From Bradyrhizobium diazoefficiens (GTDB taxonomy: Bacteria > Pseudomonadota > Alphaproteobacteria > Rhizobiales > Xanthobacteraceae): a stretch of DNA of 64,000 bases. The stretch lies in NCBI RefSeq assembly GCF_016616885.1, contig NZ_CP067102.1, positions 6,910,501-6,974,500 on the forward strand, in the 5' to 3' direction. How positions within the stretch are numbered: position 1 is the first letter of the stretch; each line of letters opens with the position of its first letter. Position numbers and translations under genes: made by a program. The notes under the pieces were generated by a model, which saw only the letters and a list, made by a program, of their open reading frames with translations, had not been told where the DNA came from and did no database searches. Positions 1-8,523 of this stretch are shown in pieces.

Positions 1-1215
1 AACCTCAGTCCCCTGCTCACCGCGGCCCGGCGGTTGCGCGGACATGGTCACCATGTTCGAGTCATTGCGGACCCCGCCATGCGTGCAGAAGTCGACGCCG
101 CCGATTTCGAGTTCGTGTCATGGCGAAGCGCCCCAATCGGCGAGGCTGCGGATCCAACAGATGTCTCGAACCTGCGAGATCGGATGCGCAGGGTCGTCTT
201 TGAGCCTTGCTCTGCTTACGCGACAGATATTTGGGAGGAAATTGGCCGCTTCCCAGCGGATGCCGTCCTTAGCCTCGATTTTCTGTTCGGAGCGGCACTT
301 GGGGCGGAAGCGTCCGGCGTACCTTTCGCGTTCCTTTCGCCTCACGTCAGCCTTCGGATCCTGCCGGGAATGCCGCCGGCTACGTCCGGATTGGGCCAGC
401 CGAAAACGCCAGAGGAGCTCGCCGAGGTGGCAGCAGCCTGTGCCGCTCTCCATGGCGCGATGAATGCGTCTCTTCCTATCCTCAATCGGGCCCGCGTTGA
501 TTGCGGACTTCCCGTTCTTCCTGACGTTATGGATCTGTTCGACCGGGCCGACCGAGTTCTGCTCGCGACCAGTCGGGCCTTTGACTTCGAAGCCACCTCT
601 CTTCCGGACAACTTCCGCTATATTGGACCGTTGCTCGATGTGCCGAATTGGTCCAAGTCGTGGCAGGCTCCATGGCCCGCTCAGCGTAATCGTTCTCGCG
701 CGCTGATCGCCTGTAGCACGGGTGCGCAGAACCAGCGCGATCTGTTCCAGCGCGTCATCGGCGCCGTCGGAACGGTTGACATCGACGCTGTGTTTACAAC
801 AGGTCCGAGTCTGGACCTGGCCGACTTTCGAGCTCCGCAGAACGTGCATTTGGTGCGCGGTGCTCCCCATGACTCCATCATGAGGGACGTTTCCATGGTC
901 ATATCACAAGGCGGCCACGGCACCGTCACCCGTTCACTGATCAACGCTTTGCCGCAACTCATTCTGCCAATGGCGCGAGACCAGTTGGCCAACGCTGCGC
1001 GGGTCGAGGCGAAGGGGGTGGGACTTCGATTGGGGCCGACGGCTTCTGAACCGGATATTGCGGCAGCCATAAACTGGCTGATCACGGAACCGCAATTCAA
1101 AGTTGCGGCCCGGAAGCTTGGCGAGGCTATTAAAGCCGATATCGATACATCTGGCTTTGTCAACGAGATGGAGCTTCTCGCCGCTGTCGGACGTCAGCGA
1201 CGTAGCCGCTCATGA
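1..1215 (+). CDS. GT1/MGT-type glycosyltransferase, 5' end outside window
   Basis: The frame is open from base 1, so the N-terminus lies upstream and only the last ~404 residues are seen. The early text (heavy in His/Gly before VRVIADPAMRAEV) resembles the N-terminal Rossmann half of UDP-sugar-dependent GT1 enzymes. The C-terminal half carries the donor-binding signature: a segment reading SQGGHGTVTRSL, then a Pro/Leu stretch and DQLANAARVEAKGVGLRL. Such enzymes transfer a sugar from a nucleotide donor to a small lipophilic acceptor in the cytoplasm; the acceptor cannot be read from sequence. The next items downstream are a decayed transporter and a hydrolase in the same orientation, so this may be the tail of a small specialised-metabolite cluster (inference). 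Confidence 0.8.
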   Translation, partial: NLSPLLTAARRLRGHGHHVRVIADPAMRAEVDAADFEFVSWRSAPIGEAADPTDVSNLRDRMRRVVFEPCSAYATDIWEEIGRFPADAVLSLDFLFGAALGAEASGVPFAFLSPHVSLRILPGMPPATSGLGQPKTPEELAEVAAACAALHGAMNASLPILNRARVDCGLPVLPDVMDLFDRADRVLLATSRAFDFEATSLPDNFRYIGPLLDVPNWSKSWQAPWPAQRNRSRALIACSTGAQNQRDLFQRVIGAVGTVDIDAVFTTGPSLDLADFRAPQNVHLVRGAPHDSIMRDVSMVISQGGHGTVTRSLINALPQLILPMARDQLANAARVEAKGVGLRLGPTASEPDIAAAINWLITEPQFKVAARKLGEAIKADIDTSGFVNEMELLAAVGRQRRSRS

Positions 1216-1338
1216 ATTTGGGTCCATTGCGGACCGGTCAAACGATCAACGAAACGGCTACTGCTCGATGAATTCCCTCTTGCTGGTGGAAACATCTCCA
1301 CGCGCCGGCTGGCGCAATCGCCGATCAAAGAGAAGGAT

Positions 1339-1757
1339 GCCTTGCGCATTTATCCCGATTCATTTGCCTTCACCTTGTTACTTGGTCTTATGGCTTCGTT
1401 TCCGACGTTTGGCATTGACGCGCCCCTCCCAAGCCTTTCGGCGACGGGAGACGACCTCGGCCGAACTTGGTTTGGCGGCGAGCGTTTATCTCATGAGCTT
1501 GGGAGCGCCCCCTTAGCCCTATTGGCCGATATCGGATCGCGTCGGCCGCAACCCGATCCACGAAGGAGGCACTGCGGCCGATACCGGAAATCATGGGGTC
1601 CATCAGTGCCGCAAGAACTTTCGTGCAAATGATCGGCGCCGCCTCGTCCAGCGCAATCGACAGGCATTCCGTATTTTCGAGGGCGGTAGTGATGTTTGCT
1701 TTCTGCTTGTTGTCGGGTGCCGCTTGCGTGGGCATCGTTCTTCCGGCCGAAGACTGA
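1339..1757 (+). pseudogene. Remnant of Bcr/CflA-type MFS drug transporter with internal deletion
   Basis: Two pieces of one transporter survive. The 5' piece reads RIYPDSFAFTLLLGLMASF followed by GIDAPLPSLSA, the usual first transmembrane segment and 'D..LPA/S' loop of Bcr/CflA exporters. The 3' piece, in another frame, reads IPEIMGSISAARTFVQMIG and then a hydrophobic helix ending at the TGA at 1755, which matches the family C-terminus. Everything between (about ten helices) is missing, so the gene cannot make a transporter. No other gene is visible between 1216 and 1796. Confidence 0.6.
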
Positions 1758-1802
1758 GCCGAAGTCCATTGAAGGCAAGCCCAGCTCAGGAGGAAAGTGA
1801 CC

Positions 1803-2657
1803 GTGATCTCTTATCACAAGTTGAGGCCCGTTCTGTTGAGCCGCGACGGTGTACGTTTGGCACATGTTGAGGCCGGACCTGTAGCGGCGCAAGTCCCTCC
1901 GCTGCTCCTTGTCAATGGCTGGACAGGTGACCACGGCATCTTCACGCCCCAGATCGCCCACTTCTCTCAAAGCCGTCGCGTCGTGGCCGTCAATCTTCGC
2001 GGTCACGGCTCCAGCGATGCACCCCAGCAAGACTATACCATGGCAGGATTTGCGGACGACATCGCCTGGCAATGCGCTCAACTGGAACTGCACAAGCCGG
2101 TTGTGATTGGCCACAGCATGGGAGGCCGGATCGCGCTCGAACTGTGCGGCCGCTATCCGGATCTGGCCTCGGGCATGGTGATGATCGATACGATCATCAT
2201 GCCGCCCCCGATCTTGCGCGAATCTCCCGGAGTTCGAGCGCTTCTGGAAGGTATCGGCGGGCCCGACTATCTGGTGGTCTTAAGGGCGAACGCATGGGAA
2301 CTTGGCTGCGATTTCGAAGATCCGGCCCGACGAAAGATGATCTACGAAACCTATGTACTTCCGTCTTGCGAGAGAACGCCACAGCATGTGGCTCATTCAA
2401 TGATGCGGAACGCTATCCTGAACCATGATCCGGTCCCGGCTGCAGAGGCCTGCTGGATTCCCATGGCTTATATTTCGGCCGATGTTCCGCTGGTGAACAT
2501 GGCGCGCGATCTCGATCGGCTCCAGGAGATCTGTCCACAGCTCGTCATAGCGAAGACGATGCTCGCCGGACATTACAACACGATCGAGGTTGCAGATCAG
2601 GTCAATGCTATGCTCGATCGCTTCCTAACCGTCGGCCTCCACCGGTGCAGAGACTGA
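1803..2657 (+). CDS. alpha/beta-fold hydrolase
   Basis: A complete alpha/beta hydrolase of ~284 residues, normal length for the fold. The nucleophile elbow GHSMGG (Ser nucleophile) is near residue 105, preceded by the oxyanion region VNGWTGDHG and by NLRGHGSSD. A late Asp and the GHYNTIE segment near the C-terminus can supply the acid and His of the triad. A perfect AGGAGG ends at 1794; GTG at 1797 would be only 2 nt away, so the in-frame GTG at 1803 (8 nt spacing) is the better start. Substrate unknown. Same orientation as the upstream glycosyltransferase. Confidence 0.85.
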   Translation: MISYHKLRPVLLSRDGVRLAHVEAGPVAAQVPPLLLVNGWTGDHGIFTPQIAHFSQSRRVVAVNLRGHGSSDAPQQDYTMAGFADDIAWQCAQLELHKPVVIGHSMGGRIALELCGRYPDLASGMVMIDTIIMPPPILRESPGVRALLEGIGGPDYLVVLRANAWELGCDFEDPARRKMIYETYVLPSCERTPQHVAHSMMRNAILNHDPVPAAEACWIPMAYISADVPLVNMARDLDRLQEICPQLVIAKTMLAGHYNTIEVADQVNAMLDRFLTVGLHRCRD

Positions 2658-2823
2658 CGCGGAAGCCTTGAGCAGATCCGGCCATGTGAAAGCGGTTTTG
2701 CCTGGCTAACGATCCGTTCCGGTGGATGCGGTGCCCGAGACGCAAAGTTGGCGTCATACAAGTTCAAGCCGCGCCATCGAAGTTGATGTGAAGTCGCAGC
2801 CCCAGAGGTAGAGCCTGGATGTC

Positions 2824-2920
2824 GATGTCGCAACAGAAGTCGAACGGGTTGCTTGCATTGGGTCGCTGGACGACTAGGTGTGAATGAGGAGCAGATTTAT
2901 CTATGTCCTTGCATAGCAAG
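2824..2920. repeat. ~95-bp direct repeat, left copy
   Basis: By eye about four-fifths identical to 3885-3983. Both begin with gatgtcgcaacagaa, share cattgggtcg and gaggagcagattt, and end with catagcaagc. On the minus strand this copy contains a degraded version of the last ~9 codons and stop of the thioesterase gene at 3960 (RLAMQGHR-stop after allowing one missing base). With the right copy it brackets the AbiE remnant. The surrounding 2661-3071 holds no gene I can support. Confidence 0.7.
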
Positions 2921-3071
2921 CGAGCCGCATGGACGCGGCCCGTTTAAGACGGCTTCCCTTTTCCGCTTCGCTTCACCCATGGCTGCGCATTGGAGATCGA
3001 AATGTGATTGGCGGTGGCCCGACGAGCTAGATTTTGATTATGAGTTTTCTGCATAGTCACGCTTAGCAAAT

Positions 3072-3759
3072 TTGCAAATCTATAAGCTGACATGGCAGAA
3101 GGCCGTCATATCGCTTCAGACGCTGCTTGAGCGCCCCCTGATCGTCGGAGGGCGAACCGCGCTCGAACTTCAGGGCTTTTCGCACTACCTCCGGGCTGAA
3201 GGGCCGACCATCGTTTATCTGTACGGCTCCGATGCCCCGCCCCGATGGCTCTTCAAGCTTCCGCTCAAAGAGCGCTTCACATTCCGCAAGAGCACAACGC
3301 TCTTCAAGGCCGATCGGGTGACGAAGGGGCTCAAGAACTTCGCCTGGAATGTCCAGAACAATACCGGCGCAGCCGCAGACGAATTCCAGGCAGGCCCATT
3401 CAAGCAGATATCGGGCGAGGGCGAATGGCCGCTGATCGTCTCATCGCCCGAGCGCGCGCTGCTTGAATTGCTCGACGAGCTGCCGAATAGCGAGAGCTTC
3501 CACCAGGCTGACATGCTTTGTTGAGGGCTTGCGCAACCTCAGTCCCCGCAAGCTGCAAAAACTGCTAGACGATTGCCGAAGCGTGAAAGTCCAAAGGTTG
3601 TTCTTCTGGTTCGCTGACCGCCACAACCATTCATGGCTGAAGCAGGTAGACCGCGACCAGGTCGATCTGGGGAAGGGAAAGCGCATGCTGGTGAAAGACG
3701 GAAGGCTCGATCCGAAACATTTGATCACCGTGCCGGAGGATCTCAGTGCCCCTGCCTGA
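3072..3759 (+). pseudogene. abiEi: AbiEi-type antitoxin, truncated and frameshifted
   Basis: The text from about 3100 (VISLQTLLERPLIVGG, GRTALELQGFSHYL, then STPERALLELLDELP-like residues written here SSPERALLELLDEL) matches the C-terminal two thirds of AbiEi, the transcriptional antitoxin of the type IV AbiE toxin-antitoxin system. The N-terminal winged-helix DNA-binding domain is absent. Around 3517 the frame breaks: FHQADMLC ends one frame and VEGLRNLSPRKLQKLL continues in another, through FWFADRHNHSWLKQ to a stop at 3759. The gene is therefore dead as an autoregulator. Confidence 0.75.
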
Positions 3760-3871
3760 ACGCTATCGGCATCAGGTCGCGCTGCTGATCGAGACCTTGC
3801 CATTCGTTGCGGCGGAATGAGATTTTGCCCTCAAAGGCGGCACCGCGATCAATCTACACCGCCTTGCTTGA
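3746..3871 (+). pseudogene. abiEii: AbiEii nucleotidyltransferase toxin, 5' fragment
   Basis: GTG at 3746 overlaps the antitoxin stop by 14 nt and has a GGAGGA ribosome site ending at 3740, the usual abiEi-abiEii coupling. It reads VPLPERYRHQVALLIETLPF, then an in-frame TGA at 3818, then FALKGGTAINLHRLA and a stop at 3869. The KGGTAINL motif is the start of the AbiEii nucleotidyltransferase fold. The rest of the toxin (some 250 residues in the family) is gone; the text ends 14 nt before the right ~95-bp repeat begins. Confidence 0.7.
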
Positions 3872-3884
3872 ACAATGGTTTGAC

Positions 3885-3983
3885 GATGTCGCAACAGAAT
3901 CCTAGTGGATTGCTTTCATTGGGTCGATGGACGATCAAGGCGTGAACGAGGAGCAGATTTTATCTATGCGCTTCCATAGCAAG
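3885..3983. repeat. ~95-bp direct repeat, right copy overlapping thioesterase 3' end
   Basis: Partner of 2824-2920. The right part of this copy is the intact C-terminal coding end of the minus-strand thioesterase (LAMEAHR and stop at 3960). A foreign module flanked by a duplicated gene 3' end is what site-specific integration at a gene terminus leaves, although no integrase is present here. Confidence 0.7.
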
Positions 3984-4403
3984 CCGCAGCGTCTTGGGAA
4001 TGCGCTGCGCTCTTCCGCGTGCGACAAACGCCACACGCACACGCGCCATAACTAGGAGATCGCTTCCGCGCCTGCACTCCTGTAGCAAGTCAATTGACGC
4101 GCCCCTCACCTCTTGTGGGAGCGTGACGACGTCAAGGACGTCGTCCAAGACCGCCGGCTTTAGAAAATCGATTGTCATCGAACGGACGACGAAGGCAAAG
4201 CCGGGCGCGTCGTTCCGAGCTTCTTCGAGCAGCGCTTGCTGATTGGTTCCGAGCAGGCGCAAGTAATTCGTTCTGCCGCGCTCCATGAACCGCAAAAAAT
4301 TTGCGTGATAAACAATCTGGCCGGAATCTGTATCTTCAAAATAGACCCGGACCTGCATGTGATGGCGTCCGCCGCGAATTTCGCCGTCAAGAGTGGCTGT
4401 CAA
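3960..4403 (-). CDS. YbgC/FadM-family acyl-CoA thioesterase
   Basis: A single hot-dog-fold domain of 147 residues, the normal size. The signature is VYFEDTDSGQIVYHANFLRF, where the Asp of the 'DTDxxGhVyyxxYL' motif is catalytic in YbgC-type 4HBT thioesterases; FMERGRTNYLRLLG follows. It hydrolyses short acyl-CoA thioesters in the cytoplasm; in many genomes ybgC lies upstream of tol-pal, but that operon is not seen here. The frame is open to 4466, but the TTG at 4403 lies ~8 nt after AGGAGAGG and the conserved domain starts soon after, so I chose it. It is one of the few intact genes in the decayed 1.2-9.8 kb stretch. Confidence 0.8.
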   Translation of the reverse strand: MTATLDGEIRGGRHHMQVRVYFEDTDSGQIVYHANFLRFMERGRTNYLRLLGTNQQALLEEARNDAPGFAFVVRSMTIDFLKPAVLDDVLDVVTLPQEVRGASIDLLQECRRGSDLLVMARVRVAFVARGRAQRIPKTLRLAMEAHR

Positions 4404-4558
4404 GGTGCTGTTCCTCTCCTGGGCTTCCGGAACCACTGTCTTGCACAGAGGCGCTTTTCCGAGCAAGCGGCAAAAATCTCGAGCTTGGCTCCTGCAGCCG
4501 GAAGCTCAAGCCGCTACATGAATGCCGGCATGCACTGCGCGCGGTATCGATGGCGTCG

Positions 4559-5047
4559 CTAAGGTCTGGCTCGCGCATTACGAGAAGGGCCGCCTGAACG
4601 GCACGCATCGACCAGTGTCGGCTGTCCGGGCGAATATTTTGACCTTGCTGCGCAAAGAATGACACGGGCTCGGGGATTATCGAAGCCGTCCCGCACAAGC
4701 CAGGTGCGATGCACGCCGGTGATGGCGCCGGAAAGACCCGTGACCGCGGCCATCATCGCCGGCCAAGTCTCGGCCGGCGAATGCTCGTCTGGGCGGTAGA
4801 AGCAGCGGGGATGGAAGCGGAGATTTCCGGTTCCGTGTAAAACCGTAATGCAGCGTTCCCGCAGATACGTTTGGACGGCATCCTTCGGCTCAGGCCGAAA
4901 CGACCGTCGCCATAGCAGCAGTAATGAGCGCGAAATGCCATACCGCCGCGCTGTTGCCGCGACTTGGCGCGGCGCCTGTAAGCTCTCCAGGACGATCTTG
5001 AGCTTCTCGTCTTCGGACCAGCGCCGCCGCCGGCCCGTGTCCACCAC
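4559..5047 (-). pseudogene. Chimeric remnant: IS66 OrfA N-terminus joined to Toprim (DUF7146-like) fragment
   Basis: The first ~50 residues ([20 protein letters not shown], then [18 protein letters not shown]) are the helix-turn-helix N-terminus of IS66 TnpA/OrfA. From about base 4890 the same frame reads [46 protein letters not shown], which matches the Toprim-associated DUF7146 segment of plasmid primase-like proteins. The Toprim core beyond this is lost and the tail is frame-scrambled down to about 4400. This is a junction between an IS66 left end and a replication-type gene, not a functional fusion as far as I can tell. Confidence 0.65.
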
Positions 5048-5174
5048 CTCAAGCCGTTCGACTTAGGCACTGCGCCTATCACTGTCCACAAGGACAGTTC
5101 TCAACAACACGCCTCATTCAGCAAGGCTGCCTTCACCGGACTTCACCGTCTTTCAATTGCCCAAAATTTCTGCT

Positions 5175-5561
5175 CCGACCATGGCGCTCAGCGCGATATC
5201 GGTGACCTGCTGCTGCTGGTGTCGCTGATCTTGTGGCTGATGCGCGACCGCCCCGCCGACGTCGGTCTGGCGGCCTACGGGAAGACCGCGACCGCGGATC
5301 CGGTCCAGCCGGCCACGACCAGCCCCGACCGGTTCGGTCGCCACCGCGTTCGGCGCGCTGCGGATCGTCGCGCATCAGGTCGGCGCCGCCGTCGCCGCGT
5401 ACGGCACCGGTCTCACGCGGACCGTCGAAGACACCTACGCGCCGACTTTCCTGACGTCCGGCATGCTGCGCTTCGTGGCTGGCCTCCTGAGCCTGTTCAT
5501 CGGCTGCAGCGCGCTCTCCGGAGCCCCTTCGACGGCCCTCCCGTCGGCGGCGAAGGCATGA
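5175..5561 (+). pseudogene. Second MFS transporter remnant
   Basis: One frame gives DLLLLVSLILWLMRDRPADVGL, the end of helix 6 and the inter-domain loop of an MFS protein. A second frame from 5349 gives FGALRIVAHQVGAAVAAYGT, TRTVEDTYAPTFLTSGML and a last hydrophobic helix ending at TGA 5559, the final two helices of the same family. Helices 7-10 are deleted and the frame is shifted. This repeats the decay seen at 1339-1757 in a different transporter. Confidence 0.55.
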
Positions 5562-5576
5562 TGCCGGCTTGCCGCC

Positions 5577-5820
5577 AGCGGCTGGCACACCGCTCTCGCA
5601 CTGCGGTTTCTCGTCGATGGCGGCCTGCCCATAGCCGGAGGTCTGATTGGACGCAGTGTCGAGCTCGAATGCCGCGTCCCACCCGGCCTGGCGATGTGCT
5701 GCACGTCGAGATTGTCCCGTCGCGTGCCCATCCAGGCGGCGGCACGGTCGTCGCGTGCGGCGAGACCTGCAACCAGCGCAGGGAGGGTCGTCTAGATCAC
5801 CACGGTCGGGCTGATCGTCG
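5577..5820 (+). pseudogene. MaoC-like dehydratase / hot-dog enzyme remnant
   Basis: One frame reads SGWHTALALRFLVDGGLPIAG and GLIGRSVE; a neighbouring frame continues RPTRPGDVLHVEI and GETCNQRREG. Together they reproduce the middle of MaoC-type acyl dehydratases, where the sequence runs S/G-W-H-T ... GGLP(I/L)AGG-(I/L)IG ... RP-(V/T)RPGD-VL-V-E. At least one frameshift and loss of both ends. Nothing else is visible up to the repeat array at 5897. Confidence 0.5.
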
Positions 5821-5896
5821 CGGCACCGAAGCTAAGATGCCGGTGGGTTACTGCGGGCCGAGCAGATGCGCTCCGAAGGGTCCAAATGTGGACTTT

Positions 5897-6241
5897 TGAA
5901 GGTTTTTCCGCGAATCACCTGTTTTTGAGCGTTTCACCGTGCGGCTGAACGTTTTTCGGCGTTCGAGGGGATTTTTCGGCCGGCCGGGGCTTCGTTGAAC
6001 GATTTTCCGCGCATGGCCCCGCTTTTGAACGTTTCGCCGTACGACTGAACGTTTTTCCGCATCTGAAGGGGTTTTTCGGCCGGCCAAAAGGCTGGTTGAA
6101 CGATTTTCCGCAGCCAGCCCTATTTTTGAACGATTTTCCGGGACCTGAACGATCTACCGCGAACTTGCCGTATCCTGAACGTTTCGCCATCCTGCTGAAC
6201 GATTTTCCGCCCGAGCGCCGATTTTGAACGAGGAGTTCCAT
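5897..6241. repeat. 14-copy helically phased repeat array
   Basis: Fourteen copies of a ~15-bp motif close to TGAACGATTTTCCGC start at 5897, 5926, 5946, ~5965, 5996, 6026, 6046, 6064, 6097, 6127, 6146, 6176, 6196 and 6225. The gaps are 29, 20, 19, 31, 30, 20, 18, 33, 30, 19, 30, 20 and 29 bp, that is, near multiples of 10 bp. A ~100-bp higher-order unit is visible (5897, 5996, 6097, 6196). Copies 4 and 8 are variants (GGGGATTTTTCGG, GGGGTTTTTCGG) each followed by GGCCGGCC. All copies point the same way, and the last overlaps the proposed TTG start of the fic remnant. The frame drifts between copies, so it is not a coding repeat. Confidence 0.85.
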
Positions 6242-7732
6242 TTGCAGGACCAGAGCCTAGGCCAACTCCGCCTCCATGAGATGCTGGAACTCGACGTACC
6301 GAAGCCGCACGTGCGCTCGACGGCCGTCCGCGGCAACCGTCGAACCATTGAGGGACAGGACGCACTGATCGAACAGTTTCCTCCCCGGTACGTCCCGCAA
6401 GACACCGCGATCGAACATCTCAAGTTCGCGCTACGTCACGAACCGCTGGACATGGGCGTCCTGGCAGCCGCCTTCAAGGTGATGCCGAAACAGGACATCG
6501 AGACATGGATCAAGTCCGAGCCGACCGGCGCCGTCTCGCGGCGGACATGGTTTCTCTATGAGACGCTGACCGGCGACACGCTCGACATCGAAGACGCCGG
6601 CGCAGTGACGTACGTCGACGCACTGGATCCCGAACGGCACGTCGTCGCGAACGCGTGCGGTCCCGCAGGCACAAGGTGACGGACAATCTCCTCGGAGTAC
6701 CTGGCTTCTACCTCACCGTCCGGCGGACGGCGAAGATCCAGCAGCACATAGCGGAGAAGCTCGACGAAGTTGCGAAGGCGTACACGGAGAAGGTGCCCGC
6801 CAAGACACTGATGCGGGCCGTGCAGTACCTGTATACGAAGGAAACGAAATCTTCCTTCGAGATCGAACACGAACGGCCGACGCCGGAGAAGGCACGGCGC
6901 TTCATCGCCGCCCTCGAACAGGGCGAGAAGTTCGACGCGACGAACGAGAAGGGTCTCATCGCGCTCCAAAACGAGATCGTCGACCCGAGATACGCCGCCT
7001 CGGACGTCCGCGATTTCCAGAACTTCGTGGGCGAAACTCTCGGCTCGCATCGGGAGAAGGTGCATTTCGTCTGCCCGAAACCAGAGGAAGTGAAGCCTCT
7101 GATGTCAGACTGGATGAAGATGACCGCGCGCCTCAAGCAGGACGCCGAGCCCGTCACCGCAGCGGCGCTGATCGCCTTCACGTTTGTCTTCATCCATCCG
7201 TTCGAGGACGGAAACGGCCGCATCCACCGTTTCCTCATCCATCACGTGCTGTCGTCCCAGCAGTACACGCCCCAAGGCATTATCTTTCCGGTCTCGGCGG
7301 CGATCCTGCGCAACATCAGGGAGTACGACACGGCTCTCGAAAGCTACTCGAACCCGCTTCTCGCGCACGTCAAATACAAGATGACGCCGAAGAACGAAGT
7401 CGAGGTCCTGAACGAGACCGCGCACCTCTACCGGTACTTCGACGCGACCCGTTTCGTCGAATACCTCTACGAGAAAGCTTGCGGAGACCATTGCCACGGA
7501 CCTCAAGGAGGAAGTTGAGTTCGTCGAGAAATTCGACCGGGCGTACACCGCGGTTACGAACCAGATCGACATGCCGAACAGACGCGCGTCGTTGTTTGTC
7601 CGCCTCTGCATGCAGAACGCCGGAAAGCTTTCGAAAAAGAAACGCGAGCAGTTTCCCGCATTGACCGACGACGAGATCACAATGCTTGAGGAAGCCATCC
7701 AGGAAGCGCTCGCGGAATTCGACGAGGCTTAG
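6224..7732 (+). pseudogene. Fic-domain AMPylase-family protein, two frameshifts
   Basis: Three consecutive frames join into one ~500-residue Fic protein. Frame 2 from 6224 gives the N-terminal helical region ending YVDALDPERHVVAN; frame 1 from ~6655 gives the Fic core with the motif HPFEDGNGRIHR (catalytic His of HxFx(D/E)GNGRxxR) near 7195; frame 2 again from ~7485 gives ETIATDLKEEVEFVEKFD and a Glu-rich end at 7730. Fic proteins usually transfer AMP to a target hydroxyl. The catalytic motif is intact, and only two single-base slips (near 6655 and 7485) separate it from a normal gene, so recent decay or sequence error are both possible. The phased repeat array lies directly upstream. Confidence 0.75.
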
Positions 7733-7793
7733 ACCCCCTATGGACCGGTACCGCACGGCCCGTCCGGACGGCGTATCGAATGATCCTCGGCGG

Positions 7794-8043
7794 CGGCGCC
7801 CTTACCTCTACATCGGCGTCATACCCTGTACCGGGCCCGGCGCCTTCATCCGGCGCGCATACGCGGACGCAGCGTCGCGCCTGGACGCGACCGCCGCCGC
7901 CGCCGTCGCGAACGAACGATTCGCGGCGCGGACTGCCTACTCAGCGGGCGACGGGTTCTCGCTCGCCGACATATCCGCGCACATCATCGAGGTTTTCCTG
8001 AACGACCGGATCGACTGGAGCGCGCATCCGCACCTCAACCGGG
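7794..8043 (+). pseudogene. Glutathione S-transferase C-terminal fragment
   Basis: An in-frame stretch reads ASRLDATAAAAVANERFAA, YSAGDGFSLADISAHIIE, which is the alpha-helical C-terminal domain of GSTs, including the N-capping 'G-x-x-(S/T)-x-A-D' segment. The thioredoxin-like N-domain with the glutathione site is missing and no sensible start or stop frames it. It is a fragment inside the decayed block. Confidence 0.45.
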
Positions 8044-8167
8044 GGTCGACCTGGTCGGAGGCCGGCTGGGCGTGCCCGCCTTCGGCGCGCCGAACGGTTG
8101 TCACCCGGCCCGCGTGTGATAGCCTTGCAGTTGCATTTCCGCGCATGCGCGACCCCCGAGGTGGTCC

Positions 8168-8516
8168 ATGGTCATGATCGAGTCAGCCGCTCCGAATCCG
8201 CTCGACAGCATCTTCCAAGATTTCGAGAAGAAGTCCGGCTGGACCTTGAGTCCGCAAGCAAAGACCATCCTCAAGGAAGGTCTCGAGGCAGTCCATGTTG
8301 ATATGCTCGGCCTCGGGCATTTCGCCGTGGCCGTCGACCGGGCCCCATCGTCCATCGGGTCATCGACGCCCTGCCGAGTTTCTGTTCGACCTCGCCAGGA
8401 AGGCCGACAAGCGCGACAAGGTCGAGACGTCCAAGCGGACGATCGACGGCGTGTTCGTCCTCCAGAACATGAGGCTGTGGGAAAGCCTCTCGGGCTGCAC
8501 CTGCTGGCCGGTCTGA
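8168..8516 (+). pseudogene. Hypothetical protein, frameshifted
   Basis: The 5' half (ATG or GTG near 8168; DSIFQDFEKKSGWTLSPQAK, TILKEGLEAVHVDMLGLGHF) and the 3' half in another frame (EFLFDLARKADKRDKVETSK, GVFVLQNMRLWESL, stop at 8514) look like one small helical protein of ~115 residues broken near 8340. I do not recognise the family. It sits 8 nt upstream of the next broken gene, so the two were probably co-transcribed. Confidence 0.4.
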
Positions 8517-8523
8517 GCCGTCC

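Noticed and set aside
2853..3056. 67-aa ORF after the left ~95-bp repeat
   Set aside because: It starts inside the repeat, has no ribosome site and no similarity to a protein family that I can recall.
5915..6241. Minus-strand ORFs with repeated GKSF/RTAKRSK peptides over the phased array
   Set aside because: Repeat spacing (18-33 bp) is not a multiple of three and the peptide phase changes between copies, so the DNA repeat, not a protein, explains them.
5897..6241. CRISPR array
   Set aside because: Repeats are ~15 bp and imperfect, gaps between them are only 3-18 bp and themselves repeat at ~100 bp; there is no cas gene.
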